From positions 62,083,848-62,147,847 of the forward strand of contig OV277871.1 in assembly GCA_922989275.2 (NCBI GenBank): a stretch of 64,000 nt of DNA, read 5' to 3'. This document shows, one piece after another, positions 43,869 through 54,423 of this stretch (position 1 is the first letter of the stretch; every line of letters starts with the position of its first letter). Below the pieces are notes generated by a model. That model saw only the letters and a list, made by a program, of their open reading frames with translations, searched no databases and was not told the DNA's origin. The DNA is from Gari tellinella. Its lineage: Eukaryota; Mollusca; Bivalvia; Cardiida; Psammobiidae. A program made the translations under genes and the position numbers.

Positions 43869-45719
43869 ATAAATACGAAAGACTCAAGCAGGAAACGTAA
43901 CACAAACAATACACCCACCTCTCTAGCAGAACACACACACACAGTCATACCACAACAAACAAACACACACACACACACGCAATACCATTCCCTCATCTAC
44001 ACACTAAATAAAAAACAACACGCAAGACAAACATAAAGCAAAGTGAACATAGGAGCCCGCCTTGGTACGGTCAGTAGCAATCAATAACCAACTATAAATT
44101 AATTAATTATTAACAACCACTGGGGGGTTAAACCTGGGTTTAGGGGCGCCCAACCTCACACTTATCTCCTATATTCACCTATAAAGACAAACAGTGTACA
44201 TAAAATATAAACCCTGTTCCACAACCTCACAATCAAAAAGACCGCCAGGACAGTAAGTAAATACATGTAAAACATTTAGCAAAAATTCTATGACAAGATC
44301 ATTAGTAACATGGGAAAGAATTAAACATTCAAGCCCGTGTTAAAAATAACCCACTATGGCAACGGTCAAATTGTACTCAAGCGACTAGTCTGTAGTTACG
44401 AGTAACTGTAAGACATGGAAGGGTCTAGGGTACGACAGAGAGGGAGAAAAAAAACAAAGCACGAAAATCCGACATAACTCTCCCGGTTAAGGACGGCTTT
44501 AAAGATACATCATCATGTAGTGCTAAGCCCTGTCTGTCGTCGCACAACCAAAGAGGAAAGCATAGTTATCAATTGTAGATTGATCGATAACCAAACGTGA
44601 AGTGCGCAGCAATATAGTTGGATCATAATCTTTTTTGAGGAAAAATCTAATACGTTTCACAAATAGGTTTTGAAAATGTATATGTCCAAGAATCTTACGA
44701 AGTCTGTAAATCACATCACCATAAAACTCCGGATGTGAAATACCTTGCCGCAGAAAAGACTTTAAGTTACATTTATATTTGTTAATGAGAGGAAGATTTC
44801 TATAAAAGAATTTAGAAAATGTTTTACGAAGTTTATGAAACTGTACCCCTGTTTAAGAAGCTTTTCAGTAATAGTTTTATTACGAATGTGGAAGTCCTCA
44901 ACAGAGGTACAGGCCCTAGCAAAGCGAATAAGTTTTGAAATATAAACCCCGTAAGATGTTGAACGGGGAACATCGCCATCTAGATGAGGATAATTTACAA
45001 TACTAAAATCAAAATCATCTCGTTTATCGTAAATCTTAGAAGAAACAATTCCGTTATTTATAGATCCAAATCTAAAAATGGTGCCGACAAATTTGACTCG
45101 TTTGTTTTATTAAGACGTAGTTCTTTTGGGTAAATAAAAGAAAACAACGTATCAAAAAATGGGTTGTCTATATTAAAAATATCATCTAGATAGCGCGATG
45201 TATTGTTAAAGGCTTCGATCATATCTACCTGTGTATCAGGTTTTAGACTAAGCATAAAGTCCCTCTCATAACAGTACAAAAATAGGTCTGCTACAAGGGG
45301 CGCACAGTTTGTACCCATAGGAATACCAATCACTTGGCGGTATATGGTACTCCCAAAACGTACATAAATATTATCCAGAAGAAATGTTAGTGATTCACAG
45401 ACATCGGTGCTAGTCCACATAGTGTAATGCTTAACGGTGTCATTTGTAAAAAATGCACGATCAGTATTACACGCCAGAAATAGCTTCCTTTCTCTGGCAA
45501 AAGTCTTTTCAATAAGTTGTATAAGTTTAGCTTTTATTAGATTATGAGGTAAGGTAGTATATAGTGTTGAAAAGTCATACGTACTTATATTGCAAGCTTG
45601 GTATTTTCTATATTCAAGCTTCGCCAAAATTTCATTAGAGTTTTTGATAGACCAAAACAGATTAAGTCCAGAATTTTCGTAAGTCTTATCACAATACCTT
45701 ACTAGTGATTTACTACATA
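43869..45719 (-). mobile_element. PLE-B copy 5, most complete, reverse strand
   Basis: Minus-strand insertion into the TGACCTTGACC array. It comprises ~1.2 kb of coding sequence (45719 down to the stop at ~44523) and the terminal repeat down to 43869. It is 5'-truncated within the N-terminal domain. Confidence 0.9.
44523..45719 (-). pseudogene. PLE-B reverse transcriptase
   Basis: The best view of the family protein. In order: NSGLNLFWSIKNSNEIL; motif A in YDFSTLYTTLPH (catalytic Asp); motif B in IGIPMGTNCAPLVADLF; motif C RYLDDIF (catalytic Asp pair). The FSTLYTTLPH and IPMGTNCAP spacing is that of Penelope-like enzymes. After 45058 the frame is lost through small deletions (near 45060 and 44850) and is regained for the C-terminal part 44714-44523. 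No C-terminal GIY-YIG domain is seen. The family might lack one or carry it at the missing N-terminus, as in the Naiad group; that is a guess. Confidence 0.85.
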
Positions 45720-45800
45720 CTGGGGACACAGCACCCCTTGGGATAATCCTTACAGCTGACATAGGATTTCTTGACCTCGACCCCTAAATAACTATAACCT
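45717..45800. repeat. TGACCTTGACC array, right part
   Basis: CACAGCACCCCTTGGGATAA, CTGACATAGG and TTCTTGACCTCGACCCCT continue the unit pattern interrupted at 43868. Confidence 0.65.
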
Positions 45801-47744
45801 TTACTGTCAAATTAGATGGAAAACTAACATGTATTTAGACATATTGCATTTTATATTTAGAGGGGCATTGTCATCTAAGGTGACATTTTTTGTTATTAAT
45901 ATTATTAATTGGGAAATCAGGTTAATATATAAAACTTTTTTTCACCAGGTACAAAACTATTGCTGAAAAGAAAAATATGCTTTATGCTTTACATGGAAAC
46001 CCATCCGGAGGTCAGACCAACTTTTGTTCAACATGCACATTTTTCTTTACTTTTGGATAGGCAAGTCTATTTTGAGTAAGCACTTAAAAAATTTAAGAAC
46101 CCCTTATAGTTAATTCTAGTGTTTATTGTTTACAGCATGTAAGTGTCGACGCGTTTGGTGCCAATATAGTCAAATAGTGCAGTCCCAGAGCATAACTATG
46201 CAGCTCATAGAGATGGTGGTTGGTTCTGGGTCTTCAATATTTGTGTTTTATAACTACAAGACAAAGTCTAATAAATTTGAAAAATATAGTCATTCTTCAA
46301 AAATATTTCTTGAAAATCACAAATATGTTCAAACAATACTCAAGAACAATATTCAACACCAAAAGGGTCGGAAAGCCTTCTTTTCTGTTGCTTTGTAAAT
46401 GATACATAACATGACAAATGTAAGGTGGGTATGAGGATTGGTCCCCGACCTTCTCTCACCTATGACGGGGACACAATAAATGGGCTGCATGTCAGCCGAA
46501 GTGAAAAAAAACAACTTTACCATACAATCTGTCCTGTAAAGTTGTTCTTGGCACAAAAACACTTTTGATGCTTTTTTGTTGACATTCCACCTATTTTGAC
46601 AGTTTCATAAGCTCTGGTCAAGTTCTCTGGGTCATAGTTCCTGTACGCGCTCCCCTTTTAGGCATTTGATTGTGAAAAAAGGGGAAAAATCCAGGATTTA
46701 CTACAAACTTATCAATCCATTAAAATCCAAATACAAAAACCATTGATCCAATCATACTGAAATTTTGGGAATAGGAAATTTACCTGAAAAACGATATGTA
46801 TACATATTTTATATAAACTCTTACCGTTCTGATCTCTATTTTGGTGAAATAAATGTGTGTGACAGCTTACTGGCGTTTGTCAGTAGAGCATACGTAGCCA
46901 ACACCGGAATTCGTGAATATTAATAGAAATTAAAAAAAAAACCAGGGCCGCCGTAAACATGTTTTGCCGTAAACAGGTTGCCACAATGGGTTTTTACTAA
47001 TACATGTATTTAGAATCTGATAAAACGCCGCGAAAAAGGCGTCTGATTAGGACCCTAATTGTTTGACTCTCATAATAGCTAGCATATTTCAAATTATCTT
47101 AATCTTAAATTTGATAAAAACAAGAAGACGACAATTGTTTAAGGAAGATGACATCATGACATTGAAGGGCTAACTAGTTCTACAGCTATGCTGCTTGCCA
47201 AATAAAGAGTGTTCATTTTAAGCTATATAGTATTCAAACTGCGACTTAATATTTGAGACTTTTATAATCTGACTTACAACAAAATTTGTCGTACAAAGTT
47301 TCATGAAACGGACCCCTGATGTTTTACAAGTAATTGGCAATAGTTCAAAGTCAATAATGCTTCATATGTTCACATAAAGATTATAACGATACATTGTACT
47401 ATTTAAATAATCACTTGGGGCCAGCTAGGTATTACGATCAAGTGTTTTGCTACGACAATTTATATGGGTATTATAACATATTTGTATTTCTACACAGGCA
47501 CACGAAGGGTCAAAATTGACCCTGTTACAAAAAATCATAAAAAAGTGTGTATGAATGAAGGAAGTCTTTATACATGTAAAAATGACAATTTCTAAATCGA
47601 ATCTTCAAACATTGTTGCCATGGCAACCAGTTATTCATCAGCATACAAAACAAAGAAAGTGCTCTATTGAAGTGGTTATGCGAGTATAAATCGCATGTAC
47701 ACAAACAAATAAGTGTATGTTTCACTCTGCTATAGTATGACAGT
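45801..47744. other. No supported gene
   Basis: Plus-strand frame 46126-46398 and minus-strand frame 46353-46562 have no recognisable domain. At ~47290-47316 TTTCATGAAACGGACCCCTG looks like the end of a fold-back element of the GGGCCCGTTTCAT type; a possible partner CAGGGCCGCC lies at ~46945. Confidence 0.4.
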
Positions 47745-48194
47745 ACACTATACCACCTGCGTCTGTTACCGCTGCCTTGCGGGTACCTCTTGGGTAGGGA
47801 AAGGCTACGGGAGTATACCCAGACAGAAAATCCTGCAGCCGCATACTACAGTAAGGGCGTTGTCACAGAGCACTGCTTGTGGCCATGGTCATATGCTGCG
47901 CCCTGCTATTTACTGTTCAGTCGTCTGTGTCTCTTTGAGTACAGCTGTCTTACCTCGGTTTGCCCTGGACTTGTGGTTGTAGGTGGAGAGAGTTGCTGAG
48001 GCTCTGCGCAAACAACAGCAACTTAATGATGCGCATGGCACCTAGCGCCAATACCCCTTATGACAGACACAATTACACTACGGCCCTCAGTCCCCAGCAG
48101 CTCTAGACCCCCTGCTCAAGGTAGCGGGCAGTCAGGGAATAGAGCAGAGGGTGCTAACAATCTCTGGGTTTAGACAGGCTACCAGAAAGGAAAA

Positions 48195-48762
48195 CAGACC
48201 GCAAAGTCCCTAACCATTGCTTCATGGAACGTGCGAACTCTCTTGGATCGCAAAGATGCCAACCGTCCTGAAAGGAGGACTGCTTTGGTCACACATGAGC
48301 TCAACAGATACGCAGTAGACATTGCTGCTCTCAGCGAAACTAGATTTTTGGACCAAGGTCAATTGAGTGAGGTTGGATCAGGTTATACAATATTCTGGTC
48401 AGGGCGTAAAACGGAAAGGAAAGCAGGTGTTGGGTTTGCTGTTAGGACTTCCCTTGTTCATCAACTTGAATCGCAACCAAAGGGTATCAATGATAGAATC
48501 ATGACCATGAGATTTCCATTGAAAGACAACGCGAACGCCACTTTGATGAGTGTCTATGCGCCCACAATGACAAACCCTGATGAAAACAAAGAGGTGTTCT
48601 ACCAACAGCTTGATGAAGTTGTGCGCAGCATACCTGCAGCTGACAAATTGATCATCCTGGGCGACCTTAACGCAAGAATCGGTTCCAATCATACTGCTTG
48701 GAATGGCATTATTGGTCAACATGGAACAAGAGAACTCCAATGGCAAACTTTTGTTATCATTA
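48195..48762 (+). pseudogene. LINE endonuclease, N-terminal piece
   Basis: Exonuclease-endonuclease-phosphatase fold. Visible blocks in order: TIASWNVRTL (metal-site Asn), ALSETR (Glu), GVGFAVR, MSVYAPT, and IILGDLNARIGS (Asp/Asn of the active site). The methionine at 48231 lies after the first conserved block, so the true start is upstream. The frame is broken at 48763 by the inserted element, not by point mutation. Confidence 0.85.
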
Positions 48763-49567
48763 CCGTAGTTTCCGGCAAATAGCCCGCGGGCTATCTCATT
48801 TTTTGACAGTCAATGAGGGGCCTGCGGGCTATCTAACGGAGCGGGCTATATGACGAATCTTTTTGCCTATCGGGATTGTGGAGAAAAAAATAAAATAAAA
48901 GAGCTATCGTAGTGTAAAATGGCTGTTTTCGGCAGTAATTTGATCACGGCATATTCCATGTATATACACTGTAGGAACAATAGCGGTCTATAGCTACTTA
49001 AATTCGATACTCTGAATATCTATACACATTGCAAACTGTGTAGATCTATACTTAACTCTTTGCAGACATATTATCTACTTCCAAACTGTTGTTTGCTAAA
49101 TCAGAAAAAATCGGTTAACTAAGGAAACTATATAAAAACGAACGTGAAACGGTTTGAATTCTGTTGAGACGCTGATTTACTCAGAGTTTAAACAGGATCA
49201 GCAGTGTTTGCAACTTTAACACAAGTCGCGATTAGCAGGCAAAGGGTAAAATTCATTGCATGAAAAAACACGAAGCACAATAGGATGCATGAATCACCTG
49301 TGCTTTATTGTTCTCCAACAGCTAACGGCCTGTATTGTGTAAGTTTTCACGGGTTTATCAAACCTCATATGAGATTAAAACTAGCTATACCCAACACTAT
49401 CGATCTATTCAACAAATACAACCATTTGGATCCACACTGTTTTCATTGGTCACCAATGTTCTAAAAATTTACCGTTGTCAGTAGAATTGAGAGCTTAATA
49501 TAACAAATAACATAGAATAAGGGTTAACACTTTTCAGCATTTTACTTTGATAACGCAAAGACGTTAA

Positions 49568-50103
49568 AGGGACTCGCAACCGGATTGTGTACTTGTCAAA
49601 ATAAAATAAAATACTCAAATAAAAGCAAATTTGTGGCATTATTTGGCTTCTGACATTAAAAGAATATGATCACTCCAAAAAAAGTCTCAAGAATCGTCAC
49701 CGAATCTTAGATTTTTAGATATTTTCCATCGTTTTCCTATACCGACTAGTAGACGGTATAGTTGTTATTGTTGCTTCTCTACACGGGCTCAGACATAAAC
49801 CCGAGCCGAATTACGAAGTTGTATGCACTTTCGATCGCTACACATTGAAATACGTTAAATCGATCCGAGATAAACGGATAGTTCCGTGGTCCATTGGTCT
49901 AAGCGGTTTCCCCTATTTTGCCTTCTGTCCGCCAATGCCGGGCCCCGGGTTCAAATCCCACCAGAGACCAATAAATTTTTTTATTGAAATACATTTTTTT
50001 AAACAGAATTTCTTATCCTAAACTAATTCTTTACCATTTATATAAGCGTTTGACACATATTTACAAATTACTATTTTAATGCACCATCTGGTTGCGAGTC
50101 GCT
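49568..50103. mobile_element. TTAA-flanked element (536 bp) nested in the TA element
   Basis: TTAA at 49564-49567 and 50104-50107. Ends AGGGACTCGCAACCGGAT and, inward from the right, AGCGACTCGCAACCAGAT. It contains ACCGACTAGTAGACGGTATA, a GGGCTC/GAGCC hairpin, and a tRNA-like sequence with pol III boxes. TTAA targeting fits piggyBac, but the termini do not start CCC, so the superfamily is open. Confidence 0.7.
49881..49970 (+). ncRNA. tRNA-like sequence in the nested element
   Basis: TGGTCCATTGG (A box) and GTTCAAATCCC (B box) at the spacing of a tRNA with a longer middle. The D-loop phrase GGTCTAAGCGG is like Leu/Ser tRNAs. Acceptor stem and anticodon arm do not pair properly. Start GTTCCGTGGTC is like the sequence at 16121. 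It may be a SINE head captured by the DNA element. Confidence 0.5.
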
Positions 50104-50288
50104 TTAATACATATTACCGGTGCTCCTTAGCGGTGAATCTTACGACGTGTAAGTTTCACAATATGGCTGCGGGCATATAGACGGTGCGGCTTATTTGCCG
50201 AATCTTTTTTCCTTTTTCTTTTTTCTGCGGGCAATATGCTGGATGCGGGCAATATGAAGGTGCGGGCTTATTGCCGGAAATTACGGTA

Positions 50289-50650
50289 TGCTCCCAGCAC
50301 AATCTCTCCTTCACAAATACTTACTTCAAACTAAATGACGCATACAAAACCACCTGGATGCATCCAAGATCTAAGCATTGGCACCAGTTAGATTTCATCA
50401 TATGCAGACAGCGTGATCTTAAAGACCATCACATCACGAGGGCAATGAGAGGTGCTGAATGCTCTACAGATCATCTTCTTTTAAGATCGAAAGTGAGCTA
50501 TCAGATTCGTAGAAAAAGAAGGCCCCAGGGAAAGAAACCACCCAAGAAACTAGATGTCAAGAAAACACAAATTCCGGACGTCGTAGAAGCCTTACAAAAT
50601 GAACTCTTAGAAGTTTCATTCCAGACAAGCTCCCAATCTTCTCTAGAATC
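50289..50650 (+). pseudogene. LINE endonuclease, C-terminal piece and linker
   Basis: Continues the endonuclease at CSQHNLSFTNTYF, then WMHPRSKHWHQLDFIICR (the family has HPRSKHWH-QIDYI here) and AECSTDHLLLRSKV, where the STDH block provides the catalytic Asp-His pair. A basic stretch (RRKRRPQGKKPPKKLD) and the start of the linker to the reverse transcriptase follow. Homology ends near 50650. Confidence 0.8.
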
Positions 50651-50675
50651 ATACCAGAACATCCATATTGAAAAC

Positions 50676-50755
50676 ACCCCGGTTGGGGATCGAACCCGGG
50701 AAGCCTGCACAACAGTCCAATACCATAGCCTCTGAACTTAACAGTCGACTCCCTA
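50676..50755 (-). ncRNA. tRNA-like sequence (SINE-type), reverse strand
   Basis: Read on the minus strand, GGGTTCGATCCCCAACCGGG is a clear B box with a paired T arm, preceded by GAGGCTATGGTATTGGACTG in the A-box/D-arm position. No matching acceptor stem is evident. It marks the right end of the surviving LINE. Confidence 0.5.
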
Positions 50756-51184
50756 ACTCAGGAATTCGGTATTGAATATACCAATCCTCGCTATCGCTAT
50801 GATATGTATTGAACACACAAAGAGTGAGAGTGAGGGGTGTAACATTAGATCTGAATGTTATCAACAGCGAATGCCCATGTGTTAGCAGTGGTACATGTCG
50901 GTAGACATGCTAAGCCCTATAATATGGACATTGAATATATCGTCTAGTGTCAATTTGCTTTCAAATAATCACTTTATGACATTTATAACTGAGATTTAAA
51001 GAATTTTCCAACTATCCCAAAATGTTTACCCGTGTAACCTTGAGCATGACATTTGACCTACTTTTCTAAATCGTTAAATGCCTATTACCTTTGAAACATT
51101 TGACCTACTTAATAAAATTAGCTAAAAACCTTAACCTTGACTATTACTCTTGTGTATGTACCTTTTACACTTGACATGTGATAT
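50756..51184. other. Nothing recognisable
   Basis: Decayed TTTGACCTACTT words near 51050-51110; no gene. Confidence 0.45.
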
Positions 51185-51732
51185 TAATCGTTAAAGATTT
51201 CCGTGTTGCCATAGAAGAGGCTAGCTGAAATTCGGGTCGTGATGAGACAGACACGCTACGAGCACAAGTTACCAGTCTCATAAAAAGTGCAAAGTTACCC
51301 CCTCAAATCTAACGAAAGAGAAAAAAGCCCTTAAGGTTATTAGCAAGGATAAGGGTCTTCTTATTCTACCAGCTGATAAAGGAAAGGCAAATGTGGTACT
51401 TGATAGGGACGATTATGAAAAGAAGGTTTTGGAAGTGTTGAGTGATGACAAACATATGAAAAACTTCCGAGTGATCCACTAGTAAATAAAAAGAAAATTA
51501 GTATGTGTCTTACATAAGCTGAAATCGAAAACGAAATTATCTAATGAACAATATGATTGGTTATATTTAACAGCAGAGAATGTGCCTAAGATATAATGCG
51601 CGCCTAAATTTCACAAGCCAAATACATCTTTCCGTCCTATAGTGGAATATTCTGGCTCAATCGGAAACAGTACATCTCGTTTCCTAGCAGACGTATTCGG
51701 TATATAGTAGGAAAAACTGAAAAGCATGTTAA
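51185..51732 (+). pseudogene. PLE-A reverse transcriptase, N-terminal part
   Basis: Recognisable in broken frames: VKDFRVAIEEA, DTLRAQVTSLIKSAKLPP, a frameshift, then KALKVISKDKGLLILPADKG with KANVVLDRDDY (the N-domain KPADKG-AVVVMDR block), and later CAPKFHKPNTSFRPIV (family: GLPKIHKP, RPIVSSIGS). Several stops and frameshifts. The frame runs up to VGKTEKHVKN, where the PLE-B fragment is inserted. Confidence 0.8.
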
Positions 51733-52005
51733 AAACCCAGTGGTTGTTGATAGTTAATTAATTTATAATTGATTGTTGATTGCTACTGACCGTACCAAGG
51801 CGGGCTCCTATGTTCACTTAGCTTTATGTTTGTCTTGCGTGTTGTTTTCTATTTAGTGTGTAGATGAAGGAATGGTATTGCGTGTGTGTGTGTGTGTGGT
51901 TGTGTGTGTGTGTTTGTTATGGTATGGCTGTGTGTGTGTTCTGCTTTAGAGATGGGTGTATTGTTTGTGTTGCGTTTCCTGCTTGAGTCTTCTTTCGTAT
52001 TTATT
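51733..52005 (+). mobile_element. PLE-B copy 6: terminal-repeat fragment inside PLE-A
   Basis: Starts at CCCAGTGGTTGTTGATAG, well inside the PLE-B terminal repeat, and ends at the standard TCTTTCGTATTTATT. TTAAA occurs on both sides and may be the target duplication. Shows PLE-B was active after PLE-A inserted. Confidence 0.85.
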
Positions 52006-52011
52006 TTAAAC

Positions 52012-52175
52012 ATTGTCAGTGAATGTTGTATCGCTTTTTACTAACACACCTATATATAAGTCTCTAAACATCATAGAACACAGACTACAACAGGATACGT
52101 ACAAATTAGCAATGAAAGACATTATTGAGTTATTGTCGTCTGAGTTTCTGTTCAGTGATGTGTTGTAAGAATTGT
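52012..52175 (+). pseudogene. PLE-A reverse transcriptase, motif A segment
   Basis: VNVVSLFTNTPIYKSLNII corresponds to the family block FDV-VSLFTN-PI (motif A); the catalytic Asp position is damaged. Continues KLAMKDIIELLSSEFLF and is then interrupted. Confidence 0.75.
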
Positions 52176-53265
52176 TATTATCATATAGACTCGAATATGT
52201 TCTCTAGGTTTCGTTTCGCTAGTGGGCTCAGTAGTTTGAGTTTAATGATGTATTAAGAGAATTGTTGATGTTATAACATTTTGTTATAACGCTTATACAG
52301 TGAAGAGAATGTTGTTCTTTCCCGTTTAAACGCTGACGCAACGCATTGCAATAAAATGTACAAATAACAACTTTTTGACAAATTTGACTATTCATTTTTA
52401 TCCGAGTGGCAAACAATTTGGAGCCTGAAATAATAGTTTTAGCGTGGACGCGTTTATGGGGAAAGAATAACGTTTTCTCCACTGTAATGAGAGATGGGCA
52501 TAATATTGAGTCACCAGTGAAAAGATTGGTCGTACTATGTTCAAGTTGCATAATGACCATTATGAAACAAATGTATGACGCGTCATATGTAACAATTGGT
52601 ATTTACGAATGCAATTGTCTTGTACATTCATGTGTTTCTATGCTGGAGTCAGTTTCATATTTCTTCGTACTTGGTTTGTAATTTAAAGTGAATATTCTAC
52701 AACCCCACTAAATTAATACCGTTGGCGCTAAGGTAGTTTTATTAAACTGAACTCAACATATGAAACTTTATCACGTAATGAAGTATAGTTGATGCATTTA
52801 AACATGGTTATCATGTTTGCATAAGTATGCTTTCCTTTCTACTACTAGATTGACACATACTTCATTTCTTTTCATGTATATTGTATTGATTGTTGTTTGT
52901 CACATGCTGTATATACTTATCTATGGTTTGTAATCTTCCATATGGAGGAAATAAGGATATATATATATATTATTGTGATAGACTCACCTGTCAGATTGAC
53001 TGTATGTATAATTTCGACATGAATGAATAGGTGGAAGTATAATTGTGTGCATTTGTCTCGTCATGGGGGTCAAATGCAGGCAACTATACTTCACCTCATA
53101 ATGACTTCATATGTTGCTCTTCTTGTTTGTTTTTGTCTGTCTGTCTGTTTGTTTGTTGTTGTTGTTGATTTTCTTATGTCGTCCATGTTTTGTCACTTTA
53201 TATGTATATACACGTTTGCACTGTTTGTATTCTATGATCTATGCTCTCCTTATCTGGATTATTAT
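52176..53265. other. Unidentified insertion (~1.1 kb) in PLE-A
   Basis: Non-homologous DNA between two parts of the same reverse transcriptase. Left junction near TTGTTATTATCAT, right junction near a (TTA)n run. No clear terminal inverted repeats. It includes a (TA)n tract near 52954 and TGTCTGTCTGTCTG near 53137. Short plus-strand frames are not convincing genes. Confidence 0.5.
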
Positions 53266-53279
53266 TATTATTATTACCT

Positions 53280-54300
53280 ATTTCCAGTTAAGTGAACAGA
53301 TTTTACAACAAAAGTTTGGCTCGACTATAGGATCTCCGGTCTCCCCATTGATGGCGAATCTATTCATGGAATGGCTAGAACAAGAAGCAATAGCGACATC
53401 ATCTCTTTCATGGGCACCAAAAATTCTGGAAGCGATACGTAGATGACATCTGGGAGATCATTAGAAGGGAAACATTAAAAATTTAACCGAGCATTTAGTT
53501 ACAGTTAATACAACAAAAGTATCAAATTCATTAGTGAAGAGGAAAGTGGGGTTCAGATCCCTTTTTGACACTTTGAATGTGCGGAAGGAAGATGGAACGG
53601 TGAAGTTGCTAGTTTACCGGAAACCTACACAGACGGACCAATACCTGCAGTTCAATTCGCACCACCAATCAGCGCATAATTTCATGTTATTCGGACTCTT
53701 ATATACAGATGTTTTTCGGTTATGACAGAAGAGGTAGACCAGAAAAAGGAGACTGAACAAATAAGTGACAGATCAGGTAGAGAACATGATAAAAGACAAA
53801 CATAGGAAGTATAATGGGAGGAGGGATAATGAAAAAAGTACAAAGGGTATGTGGTTATTCAATATGTAAAACATGTATCTGAGGCGTTGGCGATGGTATT
53901 TTGTAAATATGATATCAATGCGGCTAAGAGGCCCCTTAACACAATTCGGAAAGAACTGCTGTGCACCAACGGACGAAACGAAAACCGATTAAGTATGTGG
54001 ATGTGTTTACCGCATACTGGGCAAAAACTGCAATGTGAGACAGGAAGAAAGCTCGAGACCAGGATAAAGGAACATAAAAAGACTCAGTTCACAATTCTTT
54101 ACTAGGTCAGAGCGCAAGGCATCCCAGTCTACACAACATGCAAATACAGTGACTAATTACATTGCGAAAAATAGCCATGTTATAGACTGGGAGGTTGTGA
54201 AAGCTATAGAGAAGATAACACATCCATGAGGAGATTGCGAGAATCATTTTGTATCGCGTTAGAGACATGAACAGGGACATAGGGGGATACCAAATGAGCC
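53280..54300 (+). pseudogene. PLE-A reverse transcriptase motifs B-C and GIY-YIG-type C-terminus
   Basis: In order: KFGSTIGSPVSPLMANLFME (motif B), a frameshift, KRYVDDIWEI (motif C), then FDTLNVRKEDGTVKLLVYRK with PTQTDQYLQF, the thumb block typical of Penelope. A GIY-YIG-type endonuclease region follows: CETGRKLETRIKEHK matches the family YIGETGR-L-TRL-EHK, with the YIG itself lost. HVIDWEVVKAIEK and a NRD-like terminus come last. Stops and frameshifts throughout. Confidence 0.85.
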
Positions 54301-54387
54301 CCACCTACTGGCTTTTGTTTACTATGGGAAAACTGAGCATTAGTAAACATGTTATGTGACGTAATCCTCTCGCGGTCATGTCACAAT

Positions 54388-54423
54388 CTGAGGAAGGTAC
54401 ACCATTGGTGTGCCGAAACTGTC
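54388..54423 (+). ncRNA. Degenerate hammerhead-ribozyme-like motif
   Basis: CTGAGGAA, then a perfect hairpin stem (GGTACACC, ATT, GGTGTGCC with one G-T pair), then GAAAC and TGTC. The hammerhead core is CTGATGA, stem II, GAAA, then a cleavable NUH such as GTC; Penelope-like elements are known to carry such motifs in their terminal repeats. Here the conserved T of CTGATGA is G, which should weaken or abolish cleavage. Stem I was not convincingly found. Confidence 0.55.

Larger units (their letters stand above)
48763..50286. mobile_element. TA-flanked inverted-repeat element (1,524 bp) inside the LINE
   Basis: TA at 48761-48762 and 50287-50288 flanks termini CCGTAGTTTCCGGCAAATAG and, inward from the right, CCGTAATTTCCGGCAATAAG. 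Removing the element and one TA restores the LINE reading frame exactly, which fixes the boundaries. Both ends carry repeated GCGGGC(T/A)AT words and a GACGAATCTTTTT/GCCGAATCTTTTT pair. No transposase frame. TA duplication suggests Tc1/mariner-type mobilisation; the family is unknown to me. Confidence 0.85.
47745..50660 (+). mobile_element. LINE 5' part (RTE-like, CFDP2-type endonuclease), interrupted
   Basis: A 5' leader (~47745-48190) is followed by an apurinic-type endonuclease domain in two pieces, 48190-48762 and 50287-50650. The DNA between (48763-50286) is an inserted transposon. The downstream reverse transcriptase is missing: the element stops near 50660, where a tRNA-like sequence begins. 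Proteins of this kind are often annotated as craniofacial development protein 2-like. Confidence 0.8.

Noticed and set aside
53023..53295. Hydrophobic 90-codon frame resembling a membrane protein
   Set aside because: Composition follows T-rich simple sequence (TGTCTG and TTA runs) inside the 1.1-kb insertion; its end merges with PLE-A.
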